Shown in pieces: positions 43,018 through 51,575 of a stretch of DNA of 64,000 bases (positions are counted from its first letter, which is position 1; every line of letters starts with the position of its first letter). Location of the stretch: the NCBI RefSeq assembly GCF_016756615.1, contig NZ_AP023262.1, positions 4,527,501 through 4,591,500 on the forward strand, in the 5' to 3' direction. A model generated the notes under the pieces. That model was not told where the DNA came from. It saw only the letters and a program-made list of their open reading frames with translations, and did not search any database. Position numbers and translations under genes: made by a program. The DNA is from Mesorhizobium sp. L-8-3. Lineage in GTDB: Bacteria > Pseudomonadota > Alphaproteobacteria > Rhizobiales > Rhizobiaceae.

Positions 43018-44535
43018 ATGTCGACGCTCGACGAAAACCTCGGCAAGGCCAAGGCCTGGCTGGCGCGGTTCCGCGCCGAGGGCGTGCTCAACCGCATCGG
43101 CGGCGAAGCCGTGCCCGCGGCGGACGGCACGACCTTCGAGACCATCTCGCCGATCGACCTCCAGCCGCTCGCCAGTGTGGCCCATGGCAAGGCGGCCGAT
43201 ATCGACCGCGCGGCCAAGGCCGCCAAGGCGGCGTTTCCGGCCTGGGCGGCGATGCCGGGCGAGGCTCGCAAGAGACTGCTGCACAGACTCGCCAACGCGA
43301 TCGAGGCACGGGCAGAGGAGATCGCCTTCGTCGAATGCATGGACACCGGCCAGGCGTTGAAATTCATGGCGAAGGCCGCGCTGCGCGGCGCGGAGAATTT
43401 CCGTTTCTTCGCCGATCGCGCGCCGGAAGCCCGCGACGGCAAGGCGCTCAGGGCCCCGAACCAGCTCAACATTACCACGCGCGTGCCGATCGGTCCGGTC
43501 GGCATCATCACCCCGTGGAACACGCCCTTCATGCTGTCGACCTGGAAGATCGCGCCGGCGCTGGCCGCCGGATGCACCGTCGTCCACAAGCCGGCGGAAT
43601 TTTCGCCGCTGACGGCCAGCCTGCTTGCCGAGATCGCGGAAGAGGCCGGTCTGCCGAAGGGTGTGTGGAACCTCGTCAACGGGCTCGGCGAGGACGCGGG
43701 CAAGGCGCTGACGGAGCACCCTGACATCAAGGCGATCGGTTTCGTCGGCGAAAGCCGCACCGGCTCGCTGATCATGAAGCAGGGCGCCGACACGCTGAAA
43801 CGCGTGCATTTCGAGCTCGGCGGCAAGAACCCGGTCATCGTGTTCGCAGATGCCGATCTCGAACGCGCCGCCGACGCCGCCGTCTTCATGATCTATTCGC
43901 TGAACGGCGAGCGCTGCACCTCCTCGTCGCGGCTGCTGGTCGAAGCCGACATCTACGAGGCCTTCACCAGGAAAGTCGCGGAGAAGGCGGCGCGCATCAG
44001 GATCGGCCATCCGCTCGATCCGGAGACCACGATCGGCCCGCTGATCCATCCCGTGCACGAAAAGAAAGTGCTGTCCTATTTCGACCTCGCCCGGCAGGAA
44101 GGCGCCACGATCGCCACCGGCGGCGAGAAGGCGCAAGGCCCGGGCGGCGGCTGTTACGTGAAGCCGACGCTTTTCACCAATGCCACGAATTCGATGCGCA
44201 TCGCGCAGGAGGAGATCTTCGGACCGGTGCTCACCGCCATTCCGTTCGAGGACGAGGCCGAGGCGCTGGCGCTGGCCAACGACGTCGACTATGGCCTGAC
44301 CGGCTATCTCTGGACATCCGATGTCACCCGCGCCCTTCGCTTCACCGAACAGCTCGAGGCCGGCATGATCTGGGTGAATTCGGAGAATGTCCGCCACCTT
44401 CCGACACCGTTCGGCGGCGTGAAGAACTCCGGTATCGGCCGGGACGGCGGCGACTGGTCCTTCGACTTCTATATGGAAACCAAGAACATCGCCTTCGCCA
44501 CGGCTCCGCACGCCATCGCCAGGCTGGGCGGATGA
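43018..44535 (+). CDS. hpaE: 5-carboxymethyl-2-hydroxymuconate semialdehyde dehydrogenase
   Basis: A 505-residue NAD(P)-dependent aldehyde dehydrogenase. The catalytic Glu is in HFELGGKNPVIV near 264-268 and the Cys is in NGERCTSSSRLLV near 301. ITPWNTPFMLSTWKIAPALAAGC and FGPVLTAIPF are also present. The HpaE subfamily assignment rests on sequence and on its place between hpaF and hpaD. It starts 10 bp after hpaF. Confidence 0.88.
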   Translation: MSTLDENLGKAKAWLARFRAEGVLNRIGGEAVPAADGTTFETISPIDLQPLASVAHGKAADIDRAAKAAKAAFPAWAAMPGEARKRLLHRLANAIEARAEEIAFVECMDTGQALKFMAKAALRGAENFRFFADRAPEARDGKALRAPNQLNITTRVPIGPVGIITPWNTPFMLSTWKIAPALAAGCTVVHKPAEFSPLTASLLAEIAEEAGLPKGVWNLVNGLGEDAGKALTEHPDIKAIGFVGESRTGSLIMKQGADTLKRVHFELGGKNPVIVFADADLERAADAAVFMIYSLNGERCTSSSRLLVEADIYEAFTRKVAEKAARIRIGHPLDPETTIGPLIHPVHEKKVLSYFDLARQEGATIATGGEKAQGPGGGCYVKPTLFTNATNSMRIAQEEIFGPVLTAIPFEDEAEALALANDVDYGLTGYLWTSDVTRALRFTEQLEAGMIWVNSENVRHLPTPFGGVKNSGIGRDGGDWSFDFYMETKNIAFATAPHAIARLGG

Positions 44536-44626
44536 CGGGGCTGGATCGGCTTGATCCGGATCAAGGGCGAGGAACGCTGAGCCGTTAGTGTCCCCGAGGG
44601 ACATGGATCGGACTGGGAGGACGTCG

Positions 44627-45607
44627 ATGCCGCTGCCGAAATGCAATCTCTATCCGCCGTTCAACATCGTGCGACTGTCGCATGTGGAATATGCCGTCAC
44701 CGACCTTGCGGCGAGCAAGGCGTTCTATGCCGATACGCTCGGTCTGCAGGTGACGCATGAGGATGGCGACGTCGTCACCCTGCGGGCGATGGAAGAGCGC
44801 AATCACCACTGCATCGTGCTGAAACGCGGCGCCGATCCGGTCGCCAATGTGCTCGGCTTCAAGGTCTTTTCCGAGGATGATCTTGATCGGGCCAAGGCCT
44901 TCTTCGAAGGTAAGGGCCTGCCGGGCGAATGGGTCGAACGGCCATGGCAGGGCCGGACGCTTCGGACCCGGGACCCGCAGGGCATTCCGCTGGAATTCTA
45001 TGCCGCCATGGAAAGGCTGCCGACGATCCACCAGCAATACAGGCTCTATCGCGGCGTCAAGCCGCTCAGGATAGACCATTTCAACTGCTATTCGACCAGC
45101 GTCGATGCCTCCGTCGCCTTCTACAACGAGATCGGCTTCCGGGTGACGGAATATACCGAGGACGAGGAAACGAAGAAGCTGTGGGCGGCCTGGATGCACC
45201 GCAAGGGCGGCGTGCACGACATGGCCTTCACCAACGGCCGCGGCCCCCGGCTCCACCATGTCGCCTTCTGGGTGCCGACGCCGCTCAACATCATCGACCT
45301 GCTCGACCTGATGTCGACGACGGGCTATCTCGCAAATATCGAGCGCGGGCCGGGCCGGCACGGCATCTCGAACGCCTTTTTCCTTTATGTGCGCGATCCC
45401 GACGGCCACCGCATCGAGATCTATTGTTCGGACTATCTCACCGTCGATCCCGACCACGAACCGATCAAGTGGGACCTGAAGGACCCGCAGCGCCAGACGC
45501 TGTGGGGGGCGCCGGCGCCGCGAAGCTGGTTCGAGGAGGGCAGCCTGTTCGCCGGTGTCGCCGTCGAGGAGCCGCAACTCAAGGCGCAGCCCATCGTGGC
45601 GCCGTAG
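44627..45607 (+). CDS. hpaD: 3,4-dihydroxyphenylacetate 2,3-dioxygenase (glyoxalase-fold extradiol)
   Basis: A 326-residue extradiol dioxygenase with two glyoxalase-like domains. Metal-binding residues in the second domain are GVHDMAF and LHHVAFW (His) and HRIEIYCSDY (Glu); both halves keep the fold markers (IVRLSHVEYAVTDLAASKAFY). Size and the end region resemble the Brevibacterium/Arthrobacter-type homoprotocatechuate 2,3-dioxygenases. It opens the ring to 5-carboxymethyl-2-hydroxymuconate semialdehyde, the HpaE substrate. I choose the ATG at 44627 with GGGAGG six bases upstream over the GTG at 44588. Confidence 0.88.
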   Translation: MPLPKCNLYPPFNIVRLSHVEYAVTDLAASKAFYADTLGLQVTHEDGDVVTLRAMEERNHHCIVLKRGADPVANVLGFKVFSEDDLDRAKAFFEGKGLPGEWVERPWQGRTLRTRDPQGIPLEFYAAMERLPTIHQQYRLYRGVKPLRIDHFNCYSTSVDASVAFYNEIGFRVTEYTEDEETKKLWAAWMHRKGGVHDMAFTNGRGPRLHHVAFWVPTPLNIIDLLDLMSTTGYLANIERGPGRHGISNAFFLYVRDPDGHRIEIYCSDYLTVDPDHEPIKWDLKDPQRQTLWGAPAPRSWFEEGSLFAGVAVEEPQLKAQPIVAP

Positions 45608-45639
45608 GGCGCCGCCCGTCCATTCGGTGGAAGCCTGCT

Positions 45640-46056
45640 TCAGCCCGCCGGTGGCACCAGCCGGAAGTCGGGAAGCTCGCGCAGGGCCAGTTCCGGCCCG
45701 GCCGGAGAATAGACGACGAATAGCTGCATCGGCCCGTCGCCGGTGTTGAGGGTGGAGTGGTAGCGGCTCTCTGGCACATAGATCGTGCAGCCCGGCCCGA
45801 CTTTTCTGACCACCGGGTTCCCGGCTTCGTCCTCGACCATCTGCTCGCCGGTCCCCGAGATCACGAAGATGATCTCTTCCGCGCCGGGATGGTTGTGGCG
45901 CGAATGGCCCTGGCCTGCGGCGAGATCGACCACGCCGCCGGAAAAGCGTTCGGCCCCGTTGACTTCGGGCGCGACCGTCAGCGCCAGCCGGCCCCAATCG
46001 AAGGCGAAGGTGTCCACCTCCTTCGGGTAGCGGAACATCCTGTCTGCGTCGCTCAT
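45640..46056 (-). CDS. Cupin-domain protein
   Basis: A 138-residue single cupin. Metal-binding motif 1 is GHSRHNHPGAEEIIFVISGTGEQ, with His, His and Glu residues; motif 2 is PESRYHSTLNTGD, with His. Function unknown; small cupins often bind a metabolite or act as isomerases/oxygenases. It ends an operon with the PEP-hydrolase-like and UPF0261 genes (4-bp gap upstream) and converges on hpaD. Confidence 0.78.
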   Translation of the reverse strand: MSDADRMFRYPKEVDTFAFDWGRLALTVAPEVNGAERFSGGVVDLAAGQGHSRHNHPGAEEIIFVISGTGEQMVEDEAGNPVVRKVGPGCTIYVPESRYHSTLNTGDGPMQLFVVYSPAGPELALRELPDFRLVPPAG

Positions 46057-46060
46057 CGTC

Positions 46061-46927
46061 TCATCCCTTCTTGCTTTTCGGCTTGGCGTCGGCGCCGCCA
46101 AGCGCGATTGCCTTGAAATCCGCAGTCTGTCTGGCGATCGCGGCTTCGGCCGGCAGGCGCTCCATGCTGGAGGCGCCGTAGAAACCGTGCAAGCCTTCCG
46201 ACCGCTCGAGGATGTAACGCGCGTCGTCGGGCATCGAGATCGGACCGCCGTGGCACAGCATGATCACGTCCTTGCGGATCGAACGCGCGGCCTCGGCGAT
46301 CGCGTCGATCTCCTTCACGCAATCGTCGAGCGACTTGGCGCTGGTGGCGCCGATCGAGCCGCCGGTCGTGACGCCCATATGCGCCACGACGATGTCCGCG
46401 CCGGCCTTGGTCATCGCCCTGGCTTCGTCGGGATTGAAGACATAGGGCGTGGTCAAGAGGTCCAGATCGTGGGCTGCCGCGATCATGTCGACTTCGAGGC
46501 CGAAACCCATGCCGGTCTCCTCGAAACTCACCCGCATGTTGCCGTCGAAAAGGCCGATGGTCGGGAAGTTCTGGACCCCGGAGAAGCCCATGTCCTTCAA
46601 TTCGGCGAGGAAGCGCGGCATCAGCATGAAAGGATCGGTGCCGTTGACGCCTGCCAGGACCGGCGTCTTCTTCACCACCGGTAGCACTTCGACCGCCATC
46701 TCCTTCACGATCTCGTTGGCGTTGCCGTAGGCGAGCAGGCCCGCCGCCGAGCCGCGACCCGCCATACGGTAGCGGCCGGAATTGTAGATGATGATAAGGT
46801 CGATGCCTCCTGCCTCCTCGGCCTTGGCGGAAAGGCCGGTGCCGGCGCCGCCCCCGACGATCGGCACGCCGTCGGCGATCATCTTGCGAAACTTCTCGAG
46901 GATCTTCTTGCGTGGGATTGCCGGCAT
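46061..46927 (-). CDS. Phosphoenolpyruvate hydrolase-like TIM-barrel protein
   Basis: A 288-residue TIM-barrel protein of the PEP-hydrolase-like family (the family found fused to or beside UPF0261/Tm-1). It includes [40 protein letters not shown] at about residues 22-62 and [21 protein letters not shown]. The biochemical role of bacterial members is not established. Its start is 7 bp after the UPF0261 gene. Upstream in-frame codons overlap that gene and are not used here. Confidence 0.82.
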   Translation of the reverse strand: MPAIPRKKILEKFRKMIADGVPIVGGGAGTGLSAKAEEAGGIDLIIIYNSGRYRMAGRGSAAGLLAYGNANEIVKEMAVEVLPVVKKTPVLAGVNGTDPFMLMPRFLAELKDMGFSGVQNFPTIGLFDGNMRVSFEETGMGFGLEVDMIAAAHDLDLLTTPYVFNPDEARAMTKAGADIVVAHMGVTTGGSIGATSAKSLDDCVKEIDAIAEAARSIRKDVIMLCHGGPISMPDDARYILERSEGLHGFYGASSMERLPAEAAIARQTADFKAIALGGADAKPKSKKG

Positions 46928-46934
46928 CGGGGTC

Positions 46935-48131
46935 TCATTCTCCTGAAATGGCGCGGAAGGCCTCTGCGGCGGCGGCCGCGAAGGCGGGATCGTTGATGTG
47001 GAGCGGCAAGCGAAGGACGCGGCGGTCGCCGGTGTGGACGACCGTTTCCTCGATCGCGGCGAAGAGGGCGGCGTCCGCATCGGGATCGAAGAAGGCTCCG
47101 CCTTCGATATCGAGGGCCGACACGCCCTTCTCCGGGAGGAGAAAGCGCACCGGTCCGTCGCAGGCGTTCAGCTTCCGTCCGATCCAGGCGCCGATGACAC
47201 GGCATTCCTCAGCGGTCGTGCGCATGAGGGTCACGTTCGGATTGTGCTGGTAGAAGAGCCTGTCGCGGTAGCGTTCCGGTACGGTCGAGCGCGCCCAGAA
47301 ATTCACCATGTCGAGGGCGCCGACGGAGCCGACATAAGGAAGCCGACGGCGGGCGACGGCACCGAAGCGGTCCTCGGTCGCCGGCAGCACACCGCCCAGC
47401 AAGAGGTCGCAGACTTCGGTGGTCGTGATGTCGATGATCCCCTGAAGCAGACCGCTGTCGGCAAGTTTCTCCATGGCGCGTCCGCCCGTGCCGGTGGCAT
47501 GGAAGACCAGGCAGTCATAACGTTCGCGCAGCGTCGCGACGATCGCCGTGACGCAGGGCGTCGTCACGCCGAACATGGTGAGGCCCAATGCCGGCTTGCC
47601 TTCGGCACGCGGGGCAGGGCGCAGGGCCATGCCCGAAATCATCTGCGCCGCATTGTGGAGGATGACGCGGGAGAGCCGGTTGAGCCCGGCCATGTCGGTC
47701 ACCGAAGGCACCATGACGATGTCGGAAACGTCGACGAAGGGCGCGACGTTGCCGGAAGCGAGCGTCGAGACCATCACCTTCGGCAGGCCGAGCGGCAGGC
47801 CGCGCATGCCGGCGGTGATGATCGACGTGCCGCCGCCGCCGCCGATGCCGATCACGCCTGCGATATCCTCCCGCGCCGAGATGAAGCGTGAGAATGCGAT
47901 GGTCATCGCCGCGACGGCGTCGCCGCGATCATCCGCACCAAGCGCAGCGTCGGCGCCGTCCGGATGGCAGGCGGCGACTTCCGATGCGGGGATGTCGACA
48001 TCGGCTGCCGGTGGCCGGGTGCCGACGTCCACGCGCATGACATGGCCGCCCGCCGCGACGATGGCATCCGACAGGAAGGCCAGTTCCTCGCCCTTCGTGT
48101 CGGCCGTGCCGACGACATAGATGCGCTTCAT
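46935..48131 (-). CDS. UPF0261 / Tm-1-like ATP-binding protein
   Basis: A 398-residue protein of the UPF0261 family. It starts [22 protein letters not shown], has the Gly-rich loop [35 protein letters not shown] near 95-130, and [15 protein letters not shown]. The plant relative Tm-1 binds ATP; bacterial function is unknown. It leads a three-gene operon and is divergent from a tetR gene, with a 13-bp palindrome between them. The start at 48131 has AGGAGGGCGGGG upstream. Confidence 0.84.
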   Translation of the reverse strand: MKRIYVVGTADTKGEELAFLSDAIVAAGGHVMRVDVGTRPPAADVDIPASEVAACHPDGADAALGADDRGDAVAAMTIAFSRFISAREDIAGVIGIGGGGGTSIITAGMRGLPLGLPKVMVSTLASGNVAPFVDVSDIVMVPSVTDMAGLNRLSRVILHNAAQMISGMALRPAPRAEGKPALGLTMFGVTTPCVTAIVATLRERYDCLVFHATGTGGRAMEKLADSGLLQGIIDITTTEVCDLLLGGVLPATEDRFGAVARRRLPYVGSVGALDMVNFWARSTVPERYRDRLFYQHNPNVTLMRTTAEECRVIGAWIGRKLNACDGPVRFLLPEKGVSALDIEGGAFFDPDADAALFAAIEETVVHTGDRRVLRLPLHINDPAFAAAAAEAFRAISGE

Positions 48132-48188
48132 GAGGTCCCCGCCCTCCTGCCCGTCCACGTTCGCGTCTCGAATGCCGGTGCGCAGATG

Positions 48189-48217
48189 TTGCAATCGAAA
48201 TGAGACGATAGTATCGT
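48189..48217 (+). promoter_or_regulatory. tetR promoter with overlapping palindromic operator
   Basis: TTGCAA (48189-48194), 17 bp, TATCGT (48212-48217). The expected transcription start falls at or next to the tetR ATG (48224). The -10 box is the right half of ACGATAGTATCGT (48205-48217), a perfect 13-bp palindrome. An outer TGAGAC/GTCTCA pair (48201-48206, 48230-48235) overlaps the start codon. Confidence 0.55.
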
Positions 48218-48223
48218 ATTGAC

Positions 48224-48874
48224 ATGGATGTCTCACGTCAAGAACAGGGTCTCGCCGATGCCGTCGAGCGTGGGCCGCGCGCCAGGACGCGGCGGTTGAT
48301 GCTGGAGACGGCGACGCGGTTGATGCAGGGTGGGGCCATCCCCTCCGTCACCGAGGTGGCGGAGGCCGCGCAAGTGTCGCGCGCAACAGCCTATCGCTAT
48401 TTTCCCACCCAGGCCGCGCTGGTCCATGCGGTCGTCGATGAGGCCCTCGGCCCCATACTCGAATGGCGCTCGGATTCGTTCGACGCCGAGAAGCGGACAC
48501 GCGACCTGTTCGGCAGCGCCATGCCGCGCATAGATGCCTTCGAGGCGACCTTCCGGGCCGCGCTGAAGCTCTCGCTCGATCAATGGGCCGCCCGGCAGGC
48601 CGGAACGTTCGGACCTGAGCCGCCCTTCACGCGCGGCCACCGTATCGATCTGCTGCGCGACGCCATCGCGCCGCTGCGCGGGCAGGTGCCCGAGGCGGCT
48701 TTCGACCGGCTCGCCAAGGCTTTGTCGCTGCTGTTCGGCATCGAGGCATTGGTGGTGCTGAAGGATATCTGGGGCGTCGACGCCGAGGAAACGCGGTCAA
48801 TAACCGAATGGGCAGCGACGGCGCTCGTCCGCGCCGTCGCTGCGCAGGCGGCCTGGCCCGAAGATCGCTCATAA
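48224..48874 (+). CDS. TetR family regulator, possibly leaderless
   Basis: A 216-residue TetR-type protein. The helix-turn-helix is at about 24-65 (LMLETATRLMQGGAIPSVTEVAEAAQVSRATAYRYFPTQAALV). The C-terminal domain is Ala/Leu-rich with no special signature. No ribosome-binding site precedes the ATG, and the best promoter predicts a transcript starting at the ATG. The next in-frame Met (48302) would remove part of the DNA-binding helix 1. It probably represses itself and the divergent UPF0261 operon. Confidence 0.82.
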   Translation: MDVSRQEQGLADAVERGPRARTRRLMLETATRLMQGGAIPSVTEVAEAAQVSRATAYRYFPTQAALVHAVVDEALGPILEWRSDSFDAEKRTRDLFGSAMPRIDAFEATFRAALKLSLDQWAARQAGTFGPEPPFTRGHRIDLLRDAIAPLRGQVPEAAFDRLAKALSLLFGIEALVVLKDIWGVDAEETRSITEWAATALVRAVAAQAAWPEDRS

Positions 48875-48896
48875 GGCCAGGCTATGACGTCCGAAC

Positions 48897-48907
48897 TGGT
48901 AGGACCA
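48897..48907. promoter_or_regulatory. GntR/FadR-type operator candidate 1
   Basis: TGGTAGGACCA fits TnGT-N3-ACnA, the pattern of FadR-subfamily GntR sites. It is flanked by AAC and ATT. It lies 370 bp before the binding-protein start and 174 bp from the second site. Confidence 0.5.
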
Positions 48908-48968
48908 ATTCTCTGGACTGAGTGGCGTGACCCCAAAAGCTGTTCTTTGCCTGCAAACGATTACACAA

Positions 48969-48984
48969 TCTCGCAAATGCGAGA
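48969..48984. promoter_or_regulatory. Perfect short palindrome in the ABC regulatory region
   Basis: TCTCGCA, two-base centre AA, TGCGAGA. It lies between the two GntR-type sites. Binding factor unknown. Confidence 0.4.
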
Positions 48985-49070
48985 CTATGCAAATGAACGG
49001 CTTGTCCATAGGGCGCGGATCGTGTTGTGACCGGGAGTGGCAAGAAAACAGCTTGACCGATATCAGCAAT

Positions 49071-49081
49071 TGGTAATACCA
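49071..49081. promoter_or_regulatory. GntR/FadR-type operator candidate 2
   Basis: TGGTAATACCA, symmetric and fitting TnGT-N3-ACnA, within AATTGGTAATACCAGATT. A TTGACC about 12 bp upstream suggests that it overlaps a promoter -10 region. Confidence 0.55.
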
Positions 49082-49270
49082 GATTGAGACGGAAAGAATG
49101 CAGTCCAAGCGGGTGCGCTGGCGCCTGTTCAGGGCTGGACCGTTCGGGGAGCGCAGGGGAGGAGACCGGCGTCCGGATGGTTGAAGGTCTGCTCATGCAG
49201 GCAATCGCCGCGACCTGCTCGCGGGGCGCGGACGACGAGGAAGGGTAAGCGCAAACGGGAGGAAGTCATC

Positions 49271-50581
49271 ATGCACAGGTCAATAACCGGCATGCTTGCC
49301 GGTATCGGGTTCACGCTTGCCTGCGGAACGTCCGCGTTCGCGCAGGAACTCACCATCTTCTGGGCGGAATGGGATCCCGCCAACTACCTGCAGGAACTCG
49401 CCAACGAGTATGAGAAGGAGACCGGGGTCAAGGTCACGGTCGAGACCACGCCGTGGTCGGACTTCCAGACGAAGGCCTTCACCGAATTCAACGCCAGGGG
49501 CAGTGCCTACGATATGGTCGTCGGCGACTCGCAATGGATCGGCGCCGCCTCGGAGGCCGGCCACTATGTCGACCTCAGCCAGTTCTTCGCCGAGCACAAG
49601 CTGACCGAGACGATGGCGCCCGCCACCGTCAAATATTATGCCGAATATCCGGCCGCCTCCGGCAAATACTGGTCCGTGCCTGCCGAGGGCGACGCCGTCG
49701 GCTGGTCCTATCGCAAGGACTGGTTCGAAGATCCGAAGGAGATGGAGGCGTTCAAGGCCAAATATGGCTACGACCTCGCTCCGCCGAAGGATTTCAAGCA
49801 ATTGCGTGACATCGCCGAGTTCTTCCACCGTCCGGACGAAAAACGCTACGGCATCGCCATCTACACCGACAACTCCTATGATGCGCTGGTGATGGGCGTC
49901 GAGAACGCCATCTTCTCCTATGGTGGCGAGCTTGGCGATTACGCGACCTACAAGGTCGACGGCATCATCAACTCCGAGCAGAACGTCAAGGCGCTCGAGC
50001 TCTACAAGGAACTCTACGGCTTCACGCCTCCGGGCTGGGCCAAGAGCTTCTTCATCGAGGACAACCAGGCGATCACCGAAAACCTGGCCGCGATGAGCAT
50101 GAACTACTTCGCGTTCTTCCCGGCGCTGGTGAACGAGGCGTCGAACCCGAACGCCAAGAACACCGGCTTCTTCGCCAATCCGGCCGGGCCGAACGGCGAC
50201 CAGTTTGCCGCGCTTGGCGGACAGGGCATCTCGATCGTGAGCTATTCGGAGAACCAGGAAGAGGCCTTCAAGTTCCTCGAATGGTTCGTCAAGGACGAGA
50301 CGCAGAAGAAGTGGGCCGAGCTCGGCGGCTACACCTGCAACAAGGCGGTGCTCGAGAGCGCCGAGTTCCAGAACGCGACGCCGTACAACAAGGCCTTCTA
50401 CGACACCATGTTCAAGGTGAAGGACTTCTGGGCGACGCCGGAATATGCGGAGCTGCTGATCCAGATGAACCAGCGGGTCTATCCATACGTCACCGGCAAC
50501 CAGGGCACGGCGAAGGAAACGCTCGACGCGCTCGCCGCCGACTGGAACGCCACTTTCAAGAAGTACAACCGCATGCAGTAG
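49271..50581 (+). CDS. Carbohydrate ABC transporter substrate-binding protein
   Basis: A 436-residue extracellular solute-binding protein (family 1). Signal peptide residues 1-24 end in SAFAQ, then the mature start ELTIFWAEWDPANYLQELANEYEKETG. Further family features are YDMVVGDSQWIG and YWSVPAEGDAVGWSYRKDWF. It captures a sugar, polyol or related solute in the periplasm. It is the first gene of a six-gene operon and is followed by a strong hairpin terminator, which would make it more abundant than the membrane parts. GGGAGGAAGTCATC precedes the ATG. Confidence 0.9.
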   Translation: MHRSITGMLAGIGFTLACGTSAFAQELTIFWAEWDPANYLQELANEYEKETGVKVTVETTPWSDFQTKAFTEFNARGSAYDMVVGDSQWIGAASEAGHYVDLSQFFAEHKLTETMAPATVKYYAEYPAASGKYWSVPAEGDAVGWSYRKDWFEDPKEMEAFKAKYGYDLAPPKDFKQLRDIAEFFHRPDEKRYGIAIYTDNSYDALVMGVENAIFSYGGELGDYATYKVDGIINSEQNVKALELYKELYGFTPPGWAKSFFIEDNQAITENLAAMSMNYFAFFPALVNEASNPNAKNTGFFANPAGPNGDQFAALGGQGISIVSYSENQEEAFKFLEWFVKDETQKKWAELGGYTCNKAVLESAEFQNATPYNKAFYDTMFKVKDFWATPEYAELLIQMNQRVYPYVTGNQGTAKETLDALAADWNATFKKYNRMQ

Positions 50582-50591
50582 GCGCGGTCTG

Positions 50592-50630
50592 AGATCGGAG
50601 GGGGCGCGCCCGTCCCCTCCGATCTTTTTT
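50592..50630 (+). terminator. Intrinsic terminator/attenuator after the binding-protein gene
   Basis: A 12-bp stem AGATCGGAGGGG / CCCCTCCGATCT (50592-50603, 50614-50625) with a 10-base loop, followed by six T. It lies inside the operon, 39 bp before the permease start. Partial read-through would set the ratio of binding protein to permease. Confidence 0.88.
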
Positions 50631-50668
50631 CAGCGGTCGAGAATCAGAGTACGGGGAAGGAACCGGCC

Positions 50669-51574
50669 TTGGCCACCGCAGTCATAGCAACGCTGGATCC
50701 GAAATCGCGCGCCGCCTCCCGCGGCTTGAGCGACATCACGATCCGCAATCTCTTCATCATCCCGACGATCCTCTTCCTGATCGTCTTCAACATCTTCCCG
50801 CTGATGTATTCGCTCGGCTATTCCTTCACCGACTTCCGCGCCTCGTCTCCGGCGGCCGCGAATTTCGTCGGGTTGCAGAACTATCGCGAGCTGCTCAACG
50901 ACCCCTTCATCTGGTCGAACTTCGCCATCACTGCGAAATACGTCATCGTCTCGGTCGTCGGCCAGGTGATCGTCGGCTTCGGCGTGGCGCTGCTCCTCAA
51001 CCGCGACATCCCCTTCAAGGGTCTGATCACCACGCTGCTTCTCTTGCCGATGATGCTCTCCATGGCCGTCGTCGGCCTGTTCTGGAAGCTGCTCTACGAC
51101 CCGTCCTTCGGCATAATCAACCACGTGCTGAGGCTTGGCACGTTCGAGTGGCTGTCCAACCCGGACATGGCGCTCTATGCGGTGGCCATCACCGACATAT
51201 GGATGTGGTCGCCCTTTGTGATGCTGCTGTCGCTCGCAGGGCTCTCGGCCGTGCCGAAGCACCTCTACGAGGCCGCGGCAATCGACCGCGCCGGCACTTT
51301 CTACACCTTCTTCCGCATCACGCTGCCGCTGGTCGCGCCGATCCTGATGATCGCGATCATCTTTCGCACCATGGAGGCGTTCAAGACCTTTGACCTCGCC
51401 TACATCCTGACCAGCCAGCCGACCACCGAGGTGATCTCGATCCGGCTCTACAAGATGGCCTTCCAGGAATGGCAGACGGGGCGCTCCTGCGCGCTCGCCT
51501 ACATCGTGCTGATCATGATCCTGGCGATCACCAATATCTACGTGAAGTACCTCAACAAGGTGAAGGAACGCTGA
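50669..51574 (+). CDS. Carbohydrate ABC transporter permease 1 (UgpA/MalF type)
   Basis: A 301-residue permease with six hydrophobic helices and the EAA loop LSAVPKHLYEAAAIDRAGTFYTFFRITLPLVAP (about 190-225), which docks to the ATPase. The likely start is a TTG behind GGGAAGGAACC; no ATG is better placed. Same operon as the binding protein; the next gene begins one base after its stop. Confidence 0.88.
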   Translation: MATAVIATLDPKSRAASRGLSDITIRNLFIIPTILFLIVFNIFPLMYSLGYSFTDFRASSPAAANFVGLQNYRELLNDPFIWSNFAITAKYVIVSVVGQVIVGFGVALLLNRDIPFKGLITTLLLLPMMLSMAVVGLFWKLLYDPSFGIINHVLRLGTFEWLSNPDMALYAVAITDIWMWSPFVMLLSLAGLSAVPKHLYEAAAIDRAGTFYTFFRITLPLVAPILMIAIIFRTMEAFKTFDLAYILTSQPTTEVISIRLYKMAFQEWQTGRSCALAYIVLIMILAITNIYVKYLNKVKER

Positions 51575-51575
51575 G

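Larger units (their letters stand above)
48875..49270. other. Regulatory region upstream of the carbohydrate ABC operon (396 bp)
   Basis: No credible gene. Unusually AT-rich for this window. It contains two TnGTnnnACnA-type sites (48897 and 49071), a TCTCGCA-AA-TGCGAGA palindrome (48969-48984), and a possible -35 TTGACC near 49054 before the second site. Confidence 0.6.
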
